A DNA stretch of 64,000 nt from contig NZ_LQWY01000044.1 of NCBI RefSeq assembly GCF_001643235.1, positions 16,939 to 80,938 on the forward strand, read 5' to 3'. The position numbers and the translations under genes are program-made. This document shows, in pieces, positions 36,486 to 45,303 of this stretch. Origin of the DNA: Domibacillus aminovorans. GTDB lineage: Bacteria > Bacillota > Bacilli > Bacillales > Domibacillaceae. How positions within the stretch are numbered: position 1 is the stretch's first letter; every line of letters begins with the position of its first letter. The notes beneath the pieces were generated by a model. It did not search any database, was not told the DNA's origin, and was given only the letters and a program-made list of their open reading frames with translations.

Positions 36486-37072
36486 TCTTTTTCTTCCTTC
36501 CTCTTGCCTCCGCGGAACACTTTCGCACTGCGCACATATTCCACATCTTTCACGCCTTCTCGGAAATTAATGACGCGGGCAATCGCAAAGAAATAATCAG
36601 ACAACCGGTTCAAATACTTAAGCGTCACCGGATGAATATCGTCTTCCTGACGCATTAAACCCACTACAAGCCGTTCTGCCCGCCGCGTAACCGTACGTGC
36701 CAGATGAGTCATCGCTGATCCTTTTGAACCGCCCGGTAAAATAAACCGCTCTAATTCCGGCGCCTCCGTGATATACACATCGATTTTCTTTTCCATCTCA
36801 TCAATCGATTCTTGCTGCAACTTAAATCCACGCTTTCCGTTTACTGTCGCAAGGTCGCCGCCGCAGTCAAACAGCTCATGCTGAATTGTTTCCAGATCTG
36901 CTAAAATATCTCTAAATTTTGCCGGATCAAGCTCCGTTATGGCCATACCCACAACTGAATTCAGTTCATCAACTGTCCCGTATGCTTCCACGCGCAAATT
37001 ATCTTTTCCGACGCGCCCACCAATAATACTCGTTTCGCCTTTATCACCTGTTCTTGTATACAATCTCATCTT
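36482..37072 (-). CDS. pduO: ATP:cob(I)alamin adenosyltransferase, PduO type
   Basis: 196 residues from ATG 37072 (AAAGGGGGAA upstream); the frame to 37156 is too long. The N-terminal TRTGDKGETSIIGG binds ATP; the conserved helix ARTVTRRAERLV and LNRLSDYFFAIAR carry the arginine, aspartate and corrinoid-facing aromatic residues. It forms the Co-C bond of adenosylcobalamin, needed before CbiB/CobU/CobS act on Ado-forms. It overlaps its upstream neighbour by 7 bases. Confidence 0.92.
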   Translation of the reverse strand, partial: KMRLYTRTGDKGETSIIGGRVGKDNLRVEAYGTVDELNSVVGMAITELDPAKFRDILADLETIQHELFDCGGDLATVNGKRGFKLQQESIDEMEKKIDVYITEAPELERFILPGGSKGSAMTHLARTVTRRAERLVVGLMRQEDDIHPVTLKYLNRLSDYFFAIARVINFREGVKDVEYVRSAKVFRGGKRKEEKE

Positions 37073-37491
37073 TTTTCCCCCTTTATCATTTCGGCAATGC
37101 CGTACCAAACCGTGTCTACCCGGCTTGACGCCGCTGCTGCATCCTGAAAACACCATCCTGTTGCATCACGCCAGTGTCGATCAAAAGCATTCATCGGCAC
37201 AATACCTTTCATCATATCCGTCCCAATTAACACAACATCTCGTTTTTCTTTTTTCCAATGATCAAGATCCTTTTTAAACAATGCGCGCGCTTCAAACGCA
37301 GTCTCCGCTTTTTCAAGAAGCATTCTGACATATCGTTCGATGCCTTCTAATACAACGATATCTTCTGTAAAATCAGGTACTTGCTTTTCTTCATAAAACG
37401 AATGCCATTGATGATCTACTTTATCTAACCTATAATACTCTTTTACCCATTGTTTTTTTCCATTGAAGGCACCGCCTGTAACGAGATGCAT
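37066..37491 (-). CDS. CobU-like short protein, possibly non-canonical
   Basis: 141 residues. It begins LVTGGAFNGKKQWVKEYY, a degenerate P-loop comparable to the GG-x-RSGKS of CobU, and later has VVLIGTDMMKGIVPMNAFDRHWRD, comparable to the CobU segment VSNE-GxGIVP. The middle of the family, including the guanylylated histidine region (HHRERR type), is missing. A full CobU is encoded 3 kb upstream, so this is a second, shortened paralogue. It overlaps cobC by 49 bases and pduO by 7. Function uncertain: partial kinase, accessory, or relic kept by position. Confidence 0.6.
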   Translation of the reverse strand: MHLVTGGAFNGKKQWVKEYYRLDKVDHQWHSFYEEKQVPDFTEDIVVLEGIERYVRMLLEKAETAFEARALFKKDLDHWKKEKRDVVLIGTDMMKGIVPMNAFDRHWRDATGWCFQDAAAASSRVDTVWYGIAEMIKGEKR

Positions 37492-38057
37492 CGCTCACCC
37501 CTCCTCATCGCGGAAAGAGAACCGGATAATTCATATCCTTGTCCGTTATCCGACGTCCAGTCCGAAAATGACTTTTCTTCCGGCGCAAACACCGAAAGCA
37601 AATGACGAATGACACCGCCATGCGTCACGATCGCCGTCCGATGAATATTCTGCTCCGCCATTTCCGTAAGAACCTGCTGAAATTCCTCTTCAACCCGCTC
37701 CGCAAATGCAACATATGAATCTCCACCTGGCACTTGAATCGTATAATCGTTGAGCCAGTCTCGATAAACCGGAATATGTTTCAGCTCCGCGTGCGTCTTG
37801 TTCTCCCATTCCCCGAAATGGAATTCTCTGAACCCCTTTTTTTGATTCGGAGTCTGACTCCAAAAAGCACTAGCTGTCTGCACACATCGCGTCAAATCAC
37901 TGGATACGATCCAGTCATAGTCAGGTACTTGCATTCCACGTAATGCCATTAATCCTTCCTCTGTCACACTCACATCGGTCCATCCGCAAAATTGTTTATT
38001 TACATTTGCGTATGTCACACCGTGGCGATACAGACCGATAACCACACGATCATCCAT
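37443..38057 (-). CDS. cobC: histidine phosphatase, probable alpha-ribazole phosphatase (CobC-like)
   Basis: 204 residues. Phosphoglycerate-mutase superfamily with R11-H12-G in LYRHGVTYANVN, the RCVQTA helix, E in FREFHFGEWEN, and H146 in IVTHGGVIRHLL. Placed between CobS and the CobU-like protein, so it most likely removes the 5'-phosphate from alpha-ribazole phosphate or adenosylcobalamin phosphate. It overlaps cobS by 43 bases. Family membership is sure; the substrate is inferred from context. Confidence 0.82.
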   Translation of the reverse strand: MDDRVVIGLYRHGVTYANVNKQFCGWTDVSVTEEGLMALRGMQVPDYDWIVSSDLTRCVQTASAFWSQTPNQKKGFREFHFGEWENKTHAELKHIPVYRDWLNDYTIQVPGGDSYVAFAERVEEEFQQVLTEMAEQNIHRTAIVTHGGVIRHLLSVFAPEEKSFSDWTSDNGQGYELSGSLSAMRRGERCISLQAVPSMEKNNG

Positions 38058-38794
38058 AACAAAAGTTCCGCTCCTTCCTGTGCCGCACCGAGCAAATCAC
38101 CCGTCACACCACCAAATTCTTTTTGCATGCCTCTCTTAATCAAGACGAAATACAATCCCGAACAGCCAAGCATTATCCAGAATAACGGAGACATACTATA
38201 AATGCTTCCTGCGGCTATTATAAAAACCGCATATATATATGGAAGCGACTTCGAATGACCTTTTCGGAAAAAATATGCAAGTCCTTCTTCTTTTGCAGGT
38301 GGAACGTATTGTAAAAACAAACCTGTCAATAGCTGTGCCAAAAATGGAATGAGCAGTACGAACATCGCATTGCCACTCCCTGCTGCAACCGTTTCATAAA
38401 TGAATAAAAACTTTGCCGATAATAGCAGAACAAGCGCGAGAACACCGAATGCACCAGCGCGTGGATCGTTTAAAATGGTCAGTCGACGATCTTTGTCGCG
38501 AAACGAAAAATGCGCATCTGCCCAGTCCATCCAGCCGTCAAGATGAAGGCCTCCTGTAAATGCGATCGGCAAAAGCCAGACGATAAATGCCACAGCCAGC
38601 GCTGAAAACGGGAGGTTCCATTCAAGAAGCACCCAGAATGCGCCGGCATAAAGAATACCTTTCGCAAGACCAAGCACCGGAAACAAGTGAAGTACTGCCC
38701 GCAGTTCCGCTTTCTCCATCGGCAGCGTTTTATGAAGAGGCAGTACCGAAAAAAATTGAATAATAATGCCAGCTGCATATAAATAGGCTTTCAT
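38015..38794 (-). CDS. cobS: adenosylcobinamide-GDP ribazoletransferase CobS
   Basis: 259 residues, polytopic membrane protein (six to seven segments). The catalytic acid motif GGLHLDGWMDWADAHF and DPRAGAFGVLALVLLLSAK are intact. It joins alpha-ribazole (phosphate) to adenosylcobinamide-GDP, the last assembly step of the nucleotide loop. It overlaps cobQ by 4 bases and cobC by 43. Confidence 0.93.
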   Translation of the reverse strand: MKAYLYAAGIIIQFFSVLPLHKTLPMEKAELRAVLHLFPVLGLAKGILYAGAFWVLLEWNLPFSALAVAFIVWLLPIAFTGGLHLDGWMDWADAHFSFRDKDRRLTILNDPRAGAFGVLALVLLLSAKFLFIYETVAAGSGNAMFVLLIPFLAQLLTGLFLQYVPPAKEEGLAYFFRKGHSKSLPYIYAVFIIAAGSIYSMSPLFWIMLGCSGLYFVLIKRGMQKEFGGVTGDLLGAAQEGAELLLWMIVWLSVCIATV

Positions 38795-40251
38795 AAGGGG
38801 AGACCATCCAAAATGGCTTCAAACATTGGCCAGTCAAGATGACGATCAAGATGTTCTGCAATCACATCATACGTTTGATCTCTATTCATATCCAGCGGCG
38901 CGCGTTCTGTCAATCCTTTTGCTCGGCGGATCTGATTTAGCCAGTCTGCCCGAAATAGATCATTATAAAATAAATGGTGCAAATACGTGCCGCTCACTTT
39001 CCCGTCCGTTGATCTATAGCCTTCTTCATAATCTGTGCACACCATAAACGGTTCGCCGCATACCTTCGTTTCGCCAAAATGAATTTCATAGCCGGATAGC
39101 GGGATGCCGCGTGCTATTCCTTCTGTTCGAACGACTGTTTTTTCACTTTTAAAAATCGTATGAGCCGGAATGATCCCCATGCCATATGCTATCGAACCCG
39201 TTTCACCTGTATCAGTGCCATCCGGATCAGAAAGTGTTTGGCCCATCAATTGAAATCCGCCGCACAGTCCGGTAACAACACCACCCCCTTTTGCAAAAGA
39301 AACAATTCTCTCATCAAGACCCGTTTCTTTTAGAAAAGCAAGATCAGCGAATGCACTTTTCGTCCCCGGAATAATAACAGCATCCGGCGATCCGAACGAA
39401 TGAGCTGACTGTACCCAGCGTACATTCACATCGTCTTCAAATGCAAACGGTTCAATATCACTTCCATTTGAAATGTACGGCAAACGGATGACAGCGATAT
39501 CAATTGCTGCGTTATTCCGTCTTATATCCCGGATCGACAATGAATCTTCGCCATCAAGCGTATGCCCCGGCAAAAACGGCAGCACCGCCAGCACTGGAAT
39601 GCCGGTGTACTTTTCAAGCCACGTTTTCCCGTCTTCAAAGAAGCGTGCATCGCCGTGAAACCGGTTAACGATAATCCCTTTTACACGTGCACGTTCATGT
39701 TCTTCTAACAACGTAAGTGTGCCAACGATTGATGCAAACAGTCCGCCACGGTCAATATCGGCGGTCAGTATTACCGGGACATCAGCCAGTTCCGCGGTTT
39801 TCATATTAACGACTTCCTGTTTTTTCAAATTCATTTCAACCGGGCTTCCGGCACCTTCAATGACGACTATATCGCCGAGTTCACTTACTTCCTGCAGCCC
39901 CTGCTTGATCGCCGCAATCGCCCGGTCGTAATAATCCGTCCGGTACGCCATCCCCGACATGACTTCGAGCCTTTCACCGAACAAAACAATTTCAGATGCT
40001 CCATTTCCCGACGGCTTTAACAAGAGTGGATTCATGCACGGCTTCGCTTCCAAGCCTGCTGCTTCTGCCTGAAGTCCTTGTGCCCGGCCAATTTCTTTTC
40101 CGTCCGCCGTTACATATGAATTGTTTGATACATTTTGTGGTTTAAACGGCACCGGCCTGTAACCTTTTTGGATAAGAAGACGGCAAAGCGCTGTCGCAAT
40201 AAAACTTTTCCCTGCATCCGACGACGTTCCTTGAATCATGACACCGCGCAC
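38791..40251 (-). CDS. cobQ: adenosylcobyric acid synthase CobQ
   Basis: 486 residues. The N-terminal dethiobiotin-synthetase-like ATPase has GTSSDAGKSFIATALCR; the glutamine amidotransferase half has the nucleophile in GVVTGLCGGFQLMGQ and a histidine in VSGTYLHHLFYN. It amidates four side chains of adenosylcobyrinic acid a,c-diamide to give cobyric acid. No ring-synthesis genes precede it, so its substrate must be imported or made elsewhere. Overlaps cobU by 16 bases and cobS by 4. Confidence 0.94.
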   Translation of the reverse strand: MRGVMIQGTSSDAGKSFIATALCRLLIQKGYRPVPFKPQNVSNNSYVTADGKEIGRAQGLQAEAAGLEAKPCMNPLLLKPSGNGASEIVLFGERLEVMSGMAYRTDYYDRAIAAIKQGLQEVSELGDIVVIEGAGSPVEMNLKKQEVVNMKTAELADVPVILTADIDRGGLFASIVGTLTLLEEHERARVKGIIVNRFHGDARFFEDGKTWLEKYTGIPVLAVLPFLPGHTLDGEDSLSIRDIRRNNAAIDIAVIRLPYISNGSDIEPFAFEDDVNVRWVQSAHSFGSPDAVIIPGTKSAFADLAFLKETGLDERIVSFAKGGGVVTGLCGGFQLMGQTLSDPDGTDTGETGSIAYGMGIIPAHTIFKSEKTVVRTEGIARGIPLSGYEIHFGETKVCGEPFMVCTDYEEGYRSTDGKVSGTYLHHLFYNDLFRADWLNQIRRAKGLTERAPLDMNRDQTYDVIAEHLDRHLDWPMFEAILDGLPL

Positions 40252-40781
40252 GTCACCACCCCTTTCTTCACAACAGGAATGCCGTGTTCGACAAGCACTG
40301 CCAGATCACTTTCTTTCACAATCTTCTGGTGAATCATCCCAAGCATTTTCATATAATCAGCCGTTAAATCGGTTGCCGGCGTTTCATACGACAGCTCATT
40401 CGAAACGACTACGACCGTTTTAGCTCTTTTATGAATGTTAAGAATGCCATCCGTAATCCTGACGCCCGCTTCAAACGCCGCTTTATCTTCCCGAAAATAT
40501 TCACCGGCAAGAAGCGTCGTTACGCAGTCAATGAGCACCGTATCATTCGATTCAATAGGAATGTCCCCAATATCAACAGACTGTTCAATCGTTGACCACG
40601 TGTAACCGGAATTTGCCCGGCGCTCGCGGTGATGAAAAATGCGTTCATCCATTTCTGCATCCGTCCTAGACCCACAGGCAACGTACAATAGACGCCCTTC
40701 TGGATGAATGTGACGAATCGCAATCTGTTCGGAAATGCCGCTTTTTCCGCTCCGGACACCGCCAGAAATAAAGATTAACAT
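40236..40781 (-). CDS. cobU: adenosylcobinamide kinase / guanylyltransferase CobU
   Basis: 181 residues from ATG 40781 (GGAGG upstream). P-loop SGGVRSGKSG at residues 6-15; RTDAEMDERIFHHRERR contains the guanylylated histidine; VSNELSYETPATD is the third conserved segment (usual form VSNEVGxGIVP). It phosphorylates adenosylcobinamide and then transfers GMP. It overlaps cobD by 7 bases and cobQ by 16. The canonical CobU of the operon, unlike the shortened copy at 37.1-37.5 kb. Confidence 0.92.
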   Translation of the reverse strand: MLIFISGGVRSGKSGISEQIAIRHIHPEGRLLYVACGSRTDAEMDERIFHHRERRANSGYTWSTIEQSVDIGDIPIESNDTVLIDCVTTLLAGEYFREDKAAFEAGVRITDGILNIHKRAKTVVVVSNELSYETPATDLTADYMKMLGMIHQKIVKESDLAVLVEHGIPVVKKGVVTCAVS

Positions 40782-41848
40782 TTGTTCCTCCATTCTATGA
40801 GCGCATCGATCAGCCGGTTATTATCCTGCTCTTTTTTCACGGCGGCTCTAAGCCACTTTCCGTTTAATCCGTAGAAGTTTTCTGTATGCCGAAGAACGAT
40901 ACCGCGTTCCATTAAAAAGTGAAGAAGCGGTTTTTGATCATCCAGCTCTGGATCTTTTAACAAATAAAAGTTAACGGAAGAGGACAAGACGAGATAACCG
41001 ATCCTTTCGAGCTGTTCTTTCATTTTATTTCGTTCACCGTCAATCATTGTCCTTGTTTTAGACGCATGGTGATGATCACGGGCAATGGATTCCGCTACCT
41101 GCAGAGCGATCGCATTGACATTCCAATGCGGACGATAGTTTTTCAACTGACGGATAATCGTTTCAGAAGCAATGACATAGCCTATACGTAGACCCGCGAT
41201 CGCATACATTTTTGTTAATGAGTGCATAACAGCAAGATGCGAGAATTCATTCACGTATTTCGCAAGCGAATCGTCGCTTGCAAAATCGTAAAATGCTTCA
41301 TCTATCACGATCATAGCATTTGACTGTCTCGTTTTTTCAAGTAGCGAGAGAATGTCCTTCTCATGAAAAGACTGGCCTGTCGGGTTGTTCGGTGTACATA
41401 AAAATAATACAGCGGCATCAACTGCTTTTTCGATGAGTTCATTGACTGGCAACTGCCAATTGTCAATAGATACGGGGACGAATTCAATCGGACATTTGTA
41501 AGCCTCACACGCGTCTTCATATTCAGAGAAAGCCGGTGTACAGATGACCGCTTTTTGGCCGGCTGCGTGCCGAGCAATGAAATGAATAATTTCTGCTGCA
41601 CCATTTCCGAGTAAAATCTGGTCATGTGAGACGGTGAATTGTTCTGCGATGGCCGCGACAGCTTTTTGGCCTGTCGGGTCTGGGTAGTCTTCGATTGTAT
41701 GTAAAAGAGCTGGCCATTTTTCTTTTAACCAGCTCGGCGGACCAAACGGATTTGTATTCACACTAAAGTCAAGTACATTCCCTGGTTCAGCAACGCCTGA
41801 TGCTTTATATAAATGGGACGGATTCGCTCCGTGCGATGGCAAATTCAT
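40775..41848 (-). CDS. cobD: L-threonine-O-3-phosphate decarboxylase CobD
   Basis: 357 residues, PLP fold-type I aminotransferase relative: LDFSVNTNPFGPP, CTPNNPTGQSFHEKD, VIDEAFYDF, and the PLP-lysine in HSLTKMYAIAGLRIGY. It makes (R)-1-amino-2-propanol O-2-phosphate, the arm added by CbiB. It overlaps cbiB by 44 bases and cobU by 7. The PduX-type kinase that would make threonine phosphate is not seen in the window. Confidence 0.92.
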   Translation of the reverse strand: MNLPSHGANPSHLYKASGVAEPGNVLDFSVNTNPFGPPSWLKEKWPALLHTIEDYPDPTGQKAVAAIAEQFTVSHDQILLGNGAAEIIHFIARHAAGQKAVICTPAFSEYEDACEAYKCPIEFVPVSIDNWQLPVNELIEKAVDAAVLFLCTPNNPTGQSFHEKDILSLLEKTRQSNAMIVIDEAFYDFASDDSLAKYVNEFSHLAVMHSLTKMYAIAGLRIGYVIASETIIRQLKNYRPHWNVNAIALQVAESIARDHHHASKTRTMIDGERNKMKEQLERIGYLVLSSSVNFYLLKDPELDDQKPLLHFLMERGIVLRHTENFYGLNGKWLRAAVKKEQDNNRLIDALIEWRNKC

Positions 41849-42785
41849 AAATAAACACTCCTGCTAGAAACATAGCTACGAATAAGTACGTGGCCCGTTC
41901 CATTAATGTAGCGGCTTCCAAAATGTGTTCAGCACGGCGCACATGGATTGCTTCTCCCATTCGGGCGCGATCTGAGACGATGCCTTTGTACGTATTTAAG
42001 CCGCCTAGTTCAATTTGTAAAAGGCCAGCCACCGCGGCTTCACACCAGCCGCTGTTTGGCGACGGATGTTTTTTCGCATCGCGCACGACTATATGCCAGG
42101 CGCGGCGGCGAATGTCTGCCCGTTTGTCCGCTGCGACAACGAGCAAAAAAGCCGTCAGCCGGGCGGGAATATAGTTAACGATATCATCAAAACGTGCCGC
42201 CGCTTTACCGAATTGTTCATATGCATCATTCCGGTAGCCGACCATTGAGTCACACGTGTTGACTGCTCTATATAAAAGCGCCGCCGGTCCACCACCGATC
42301 ATCGCCCAAAATAATGGGGCGATAACACCATCTGACGTATTTTCGGCGATCGTTTCAACTGCACCGCGTGTGATTTCACCTTCATCGAGGGTATCCGTAT
42401 CACGCCCGACAATCCACGACAGTTTACGGCGTGCTTCGTTCATATCTCCATCCATAAGTGGCTTATAAACGTCCATACCTGCTTCTTTTAAACTGCGCGG
42501 GGCAATCGAGGCCCAGATCATGATAGCTTCGATCATGATCTGGGCGCCTGGATGTACCCGTGATGCGACATATAAGAGAGCCATCGAAGCGCTTGCCGTG
42601 ACGACGAGAACGACGATGAGCATCGCGATTCCTTTTTCAAAGCGGTATGCGCCTTTGTTCCATTTTATATCTAGCAGCGTAATTAAATGCCCGAACCATT
42701 TAACCGGATGGGGGGCATTTTTTGGATCACCGATCAGACGATCAAGAATAAGTGCAGCAATGATGGCCAGAGCATGGATTATCAT
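41805..42785 (-). CDS. cbiB: adenosylcobinamide-phosphate synthase CbiB
   Basis: 326 residues, polytopic membrane protein with LDRLIGDPKNAPHPVKWFG, the cytoplasmic loop IVGRDTDTLDEGEITRGAVE, and AENTSDGVIAPLFWAMIGG. It couples adenosylcobyric acid to aminopropanol phosphate. Together with the CbiZ domain encoded just upstream it allows imported cobinamide to be cut to cobyric acid and rebuilt. It overlaps the CbiZ-fusion gene by 4 bases. Confidence 0.93.
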   Translation of the reverse strand: MIIHALAIIAALILDRLIGDPKNAPHPVKWFGHLITLLDIKWNKGAYRFEKGIAMLIVVLVVTASASMALLYVASRVHPGAQIMIEAIMIWASIAPRSLKEAGMDVYKPLMDGDMNEARRKLSWIVGRDTDTLDEGEITRGAVETIAENTSDGVIAPLFWAMIGGGPAALLYRAVNTCDSMVGYRNDAYEQFGKAAARFDDIVNYIPARLTAFLLVVAADKRADIRRRAWHIVVRDAKKHPSPNSGWCEAAVAGLLQIELGGLNTYKGIVSDRARMGEAIHVRRAEHILEAATLMERATYLFVAMFLAGVFIYEFAIARSESVPFI

Positions 42786-44248
42786 AGCATTGCCTTTCTA
42801 CGGCTGCTTTTTTCCAGTGCTTCTGTTACGCTTTTGTACACTGCACAGCCGATCGCAATGCCAAGCGGTGTGATCGATCCAGCAAATTGCTGGTACGCGC
42901 CTCGCTGTGTAGCAGCAATCAGCATACTGTCGGTTGATGTACCGGTTGCGATTGTGCCAGTTTCGGGATCACGAACGCCCGCATCGGCAAGTGCTTTCGC
43001 TTTCGCTTCGGTCGCGGTCATGAGCCCTTGCACAAAAGCTTCTTCAGATAGCTTACCGTTCGCAAATACCCAAATATTGATTGTGCCGGGTTTTTTCTTT
43101 TCTTTCCAGCTTGCACGCGGCCTCGTAACATCTACGGCATTGCCGACACCTGCTGTAGCGACGACAAATACGGATACGTCATCCCGAACTTCGCGTCGAT
43201 ACGACGCATCATTCATTTTCACCGCTGTCATCATGCCGACCGTTTCATTTAAGTCAAAACCGCGTTCATGAAAATAATTCGCTGCTTCTTCTTCAAAGTT
43301 ATCCATATTGTAGTTTTTATCGACGTGCCGATTTACAAACGCACTGCGCCATCCCCAACCAGCTCCAATGACGCCGGATGATAATGTTTTTAATGGCACG
43401 GGCGGGCGGATCGAAATGTAGTCACTGTGCCACTCCAATAATTCTTCTCCAATTTCAACCGGTTGCACGTTCGACGGCGCAGGCAGCAAACTCATTTGCG
43501 GCTTTGGCACTTCCGGATGCGGCTGTTTTTGCACATCCGTATTGTACACGTCATGAATGTGCTGTTCTTTCATAATGTCAGCTGCTGTACCTATTGTATG
43601 CACCGCACCGTTTTTCATCAGTAAAAGCCTATCACAGTAAAGCGACGCAAGGTTTAAATCATGAAAAATCGAAATGACAGTGAGTCCATTCGATGTCATT
43701 TGTTTTAATAAATCAAGCAAGTCTTTTTGAAACGATAAATCGAGATGATTGGTTGGTTCATCAAGCAGTAATATTTCCGGTTCCTGTGCCAGCGCCTGCG
43801 CAAGAAAGACGCGCTGCCTTTCGCCGCCGGACAATGCAGAAAGCTGTTTGTCTGCAAATAAAGACGTTCCCGTTTGATTCATCGCTTCCTGCACAGCCGT
43901 TTCATCTTCATTGGTCCACGATTTAAAAAATCCGGTTTGATGCGCATATCGGCCGAGCGATACCGTTTCTTTCACTGTATAGGCATACTGGCTCGACGTC
44001 ATTTGCGGAAGCACCGCAACGACGCGCGCCAATTCTTTCGGTGCATAAGTCAAAATCGGCTTTTCTTTCACAACAATCGTGCCGGATGCCGGTTTTGTTA
44101 ACCCACTGATCATATTCAGCAAGGTTGTTTTCCCGCTCCCGTTCGGCCCGAGAATGCCGAACAGTTCTCCCTGTTTAACAGAAAAGGATACGCCGCGGAC
44201 AATAAGCCCGCTTCCGTATCCTCCTGAAAGCTCGTTCACTTGCAACAT
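42782..44248 (-). CDS. corrinoid ABC ATPase fused to adenosylcobinamide amidohydrolase (BtuD-CbiZ)
   Basis: About 488 residues with two enzymes. Residues 1-255 are a BtuD/FecE-type ATPase: Walker A GPNGSGKTT near 34-42, signature LSGGERQRV, Walker B ILLLDEPTNHLD, switch ISIFHDLNLA. After a Pro-rich linker, residues about 270-480 are a CbiZ domain (LSSGVIGAGWGWRSAFVNRH, TAVKMNDASYRREVRDDVSV, IATGTSTDSMLIA) which cleaves the aminopropanol arm of cobinamide. Fusing uptake ATPase and remodelling enzyme is known from some bacilli such as B. halodurans. ATG 44248 or GTG 44251 follow AGGAGG. Confidence 0.92.
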   Translation of the reverse strand: MLQVNELSGGYGSGLIVRGVSFSVKQGELFGILGPNGSGKTTLLNMISGLTKPASGTIVVKEKPILTYAPKELARVVAVLPQMTSSQYAYTVKETVSLGRYAHQTGFFKSWTNEDETAVQEAMNQTGTSLFADKQLSALSGGERQRVFLAQALAQEPEILLLDEPTNHLDLSFQKDLLDLLKQMTSNGLTVISIFHDLNLASLYCDRLLLMKNGAVHTIGTAADIMKEQHIHDVYNTDVQKQPHPEVPKPQMSLLPAPSNVQPVEIGEELLEWHSDYISIRPPVPLKTLSSGVIGAGWGWRSAFVNRHVDKNYNMDNFEEEAANYFHERGFDLNETVGMMTAVKMNDASYRREVRDDVSVFVVATAGVGNAVDVTRPRASWKEKKKPGTINIWVFANGKLSEEAFVQGLMTATEAKAKALADAGVRDPETGTIATGTSTDSMLIAATQRGAYQQFAGSITPLGIAIGCAVYKSVTEALEKSSRRKAML

Positions 44249-45303
44249 CACGCGACGCCTCCTTTTCGTTTTTTGTTTAGTAAAATAAGTGCAAATACCG
44301 GTGCGCCGATCAGTGACGTAATGACGCCAATCGGAAGCTCAGTCGGTGAAATAATCGTACGAGCGGTTAAATCAGCCATGATTAAAAATCCTGCACCGGT
44401 AATCATTGAAAGTGGCAGCAGGTGCCGGTGATCAGGCCCGATAAGAATACGGACAAAATGTGGAACGACAAGACCGACGAAACCGATCGTGCCAGACACT
44501 GCAACTGCCGCACCTGTTAAGACGGAACCCGCAATAAGAACCATCATTTTTTTTCGCTGAACATTCACACCGAGATATTTCGCTTTTTCTTCGCCAAATG
44601 ACATCGCATTTAATTCTGGTGCCATATACATGAGAAGCAGCGCGCCACCGATAAAAAATGGTGTCATAAGCTGTACATACGACCACCCGCGCATTGAAAC
44701 ACTGCCAAGTAGCCAGTTGATAATCTGCCGCAGCTCTTCGCCAGTGAGCGCAATCATCAATGAAATAAACGAACCAAGAAACGAGCTGAAAATAATGCCT
44801 GTTAAAATAATCGTTTCAAGCTTCATTGACCGCTCAATCGTCTGCGCAAACAAAAGCACACAAAAGATCGTTAAAATGGCTGTTGCCACACTGACAACCG
44901 GCAGCGTAAATCCGCCGAGAAATGGAATCGAGACATGAAAAAACAGCACAAGCACCGCACCAACTGATGCCCCGGAAGAAACACCAAGTGTATACGGATC
45001 AGCCAGCGGATTACGGAGCAATCCTTGAAAAGCGGCTCCCGCAATCGCCAGTGAAGCCCCAATTAAACCAGCAAGCACTACACGAGGGAACCGGATTTTC
45101 CAGACGATATTGTCAATGGATGCGTCCATTGACAGCCCCGTTCCGAATAAATGATGCGCTAAAATCGCAGCAATGTGTCGAAATGGGACGTGTATCGTTC
45201 CAACTGCCGTTCCTATAAAGATGGCCCCAATGAGAAACAACAATGCAAAAGCGTACGCCGTTTTTTTATTGGGCAAAAACGTCCGGGTAGACCGCTTCCG
45301 CAA
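44248..45303 (-). CDS. btuC: corrinoid ABC transporter permease BtuC (FecCD family)
   Basis: About 351 residues from TTG 45303, which lies nine bases after AAGGAG inside the end of btuF; the frame extends to 45357 but that start lacks a ribosome site. About nine to ten membrane segments with FecCD blocks FPRVVLAGLIGASLAIAGAA, GLLRNPLADPYTLGVSSGAS and GFVGLVVPHFVRILIG. It overlaps btuF by 38 bases and touches the ATPase gene. Membrane channel for cobalamin/cobinamide uptake. Confidence 0.9.
   Translation of the reverse strand: MRKRSTRTFLPNKKTAYAFALLFLIGAIFIGTAVGTIHVPFRHIAAILAHHLFGTGLSMDASIDNIVWKIRFPRVVLAGLIGASLAIAGAAFQGLLRNPLADPYTLGVSSGASVGAVLVLFFHVSIPFLGGFTLPVVSVATAILTIFCVLLFAQTIERSMKLETIILTGIIFSSFLGSFISLMIALTGEELRQIINWLLGSVSMRGWSYVQLMTPFFIGGALLLMYMAPELNAMSFGEEKAKYLGVNVQRKKMMVLIAGSVLTGAAVAVSGTIGFVGLVVPHFVRILIGPDHRHLLPLSMITGAGFLIMADLTARTIISPTELPIGVITSLIGAPVFALILLNKKRKGGVA

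Noticed and set aside
36482..37156. Upstream-extended start of the adenosyltransferase.
   Set aside because: The 28 extra residues overlap the CobU-like gene deeply and the family starts at MRLYTRTGDKG, which has a good ribosome site.
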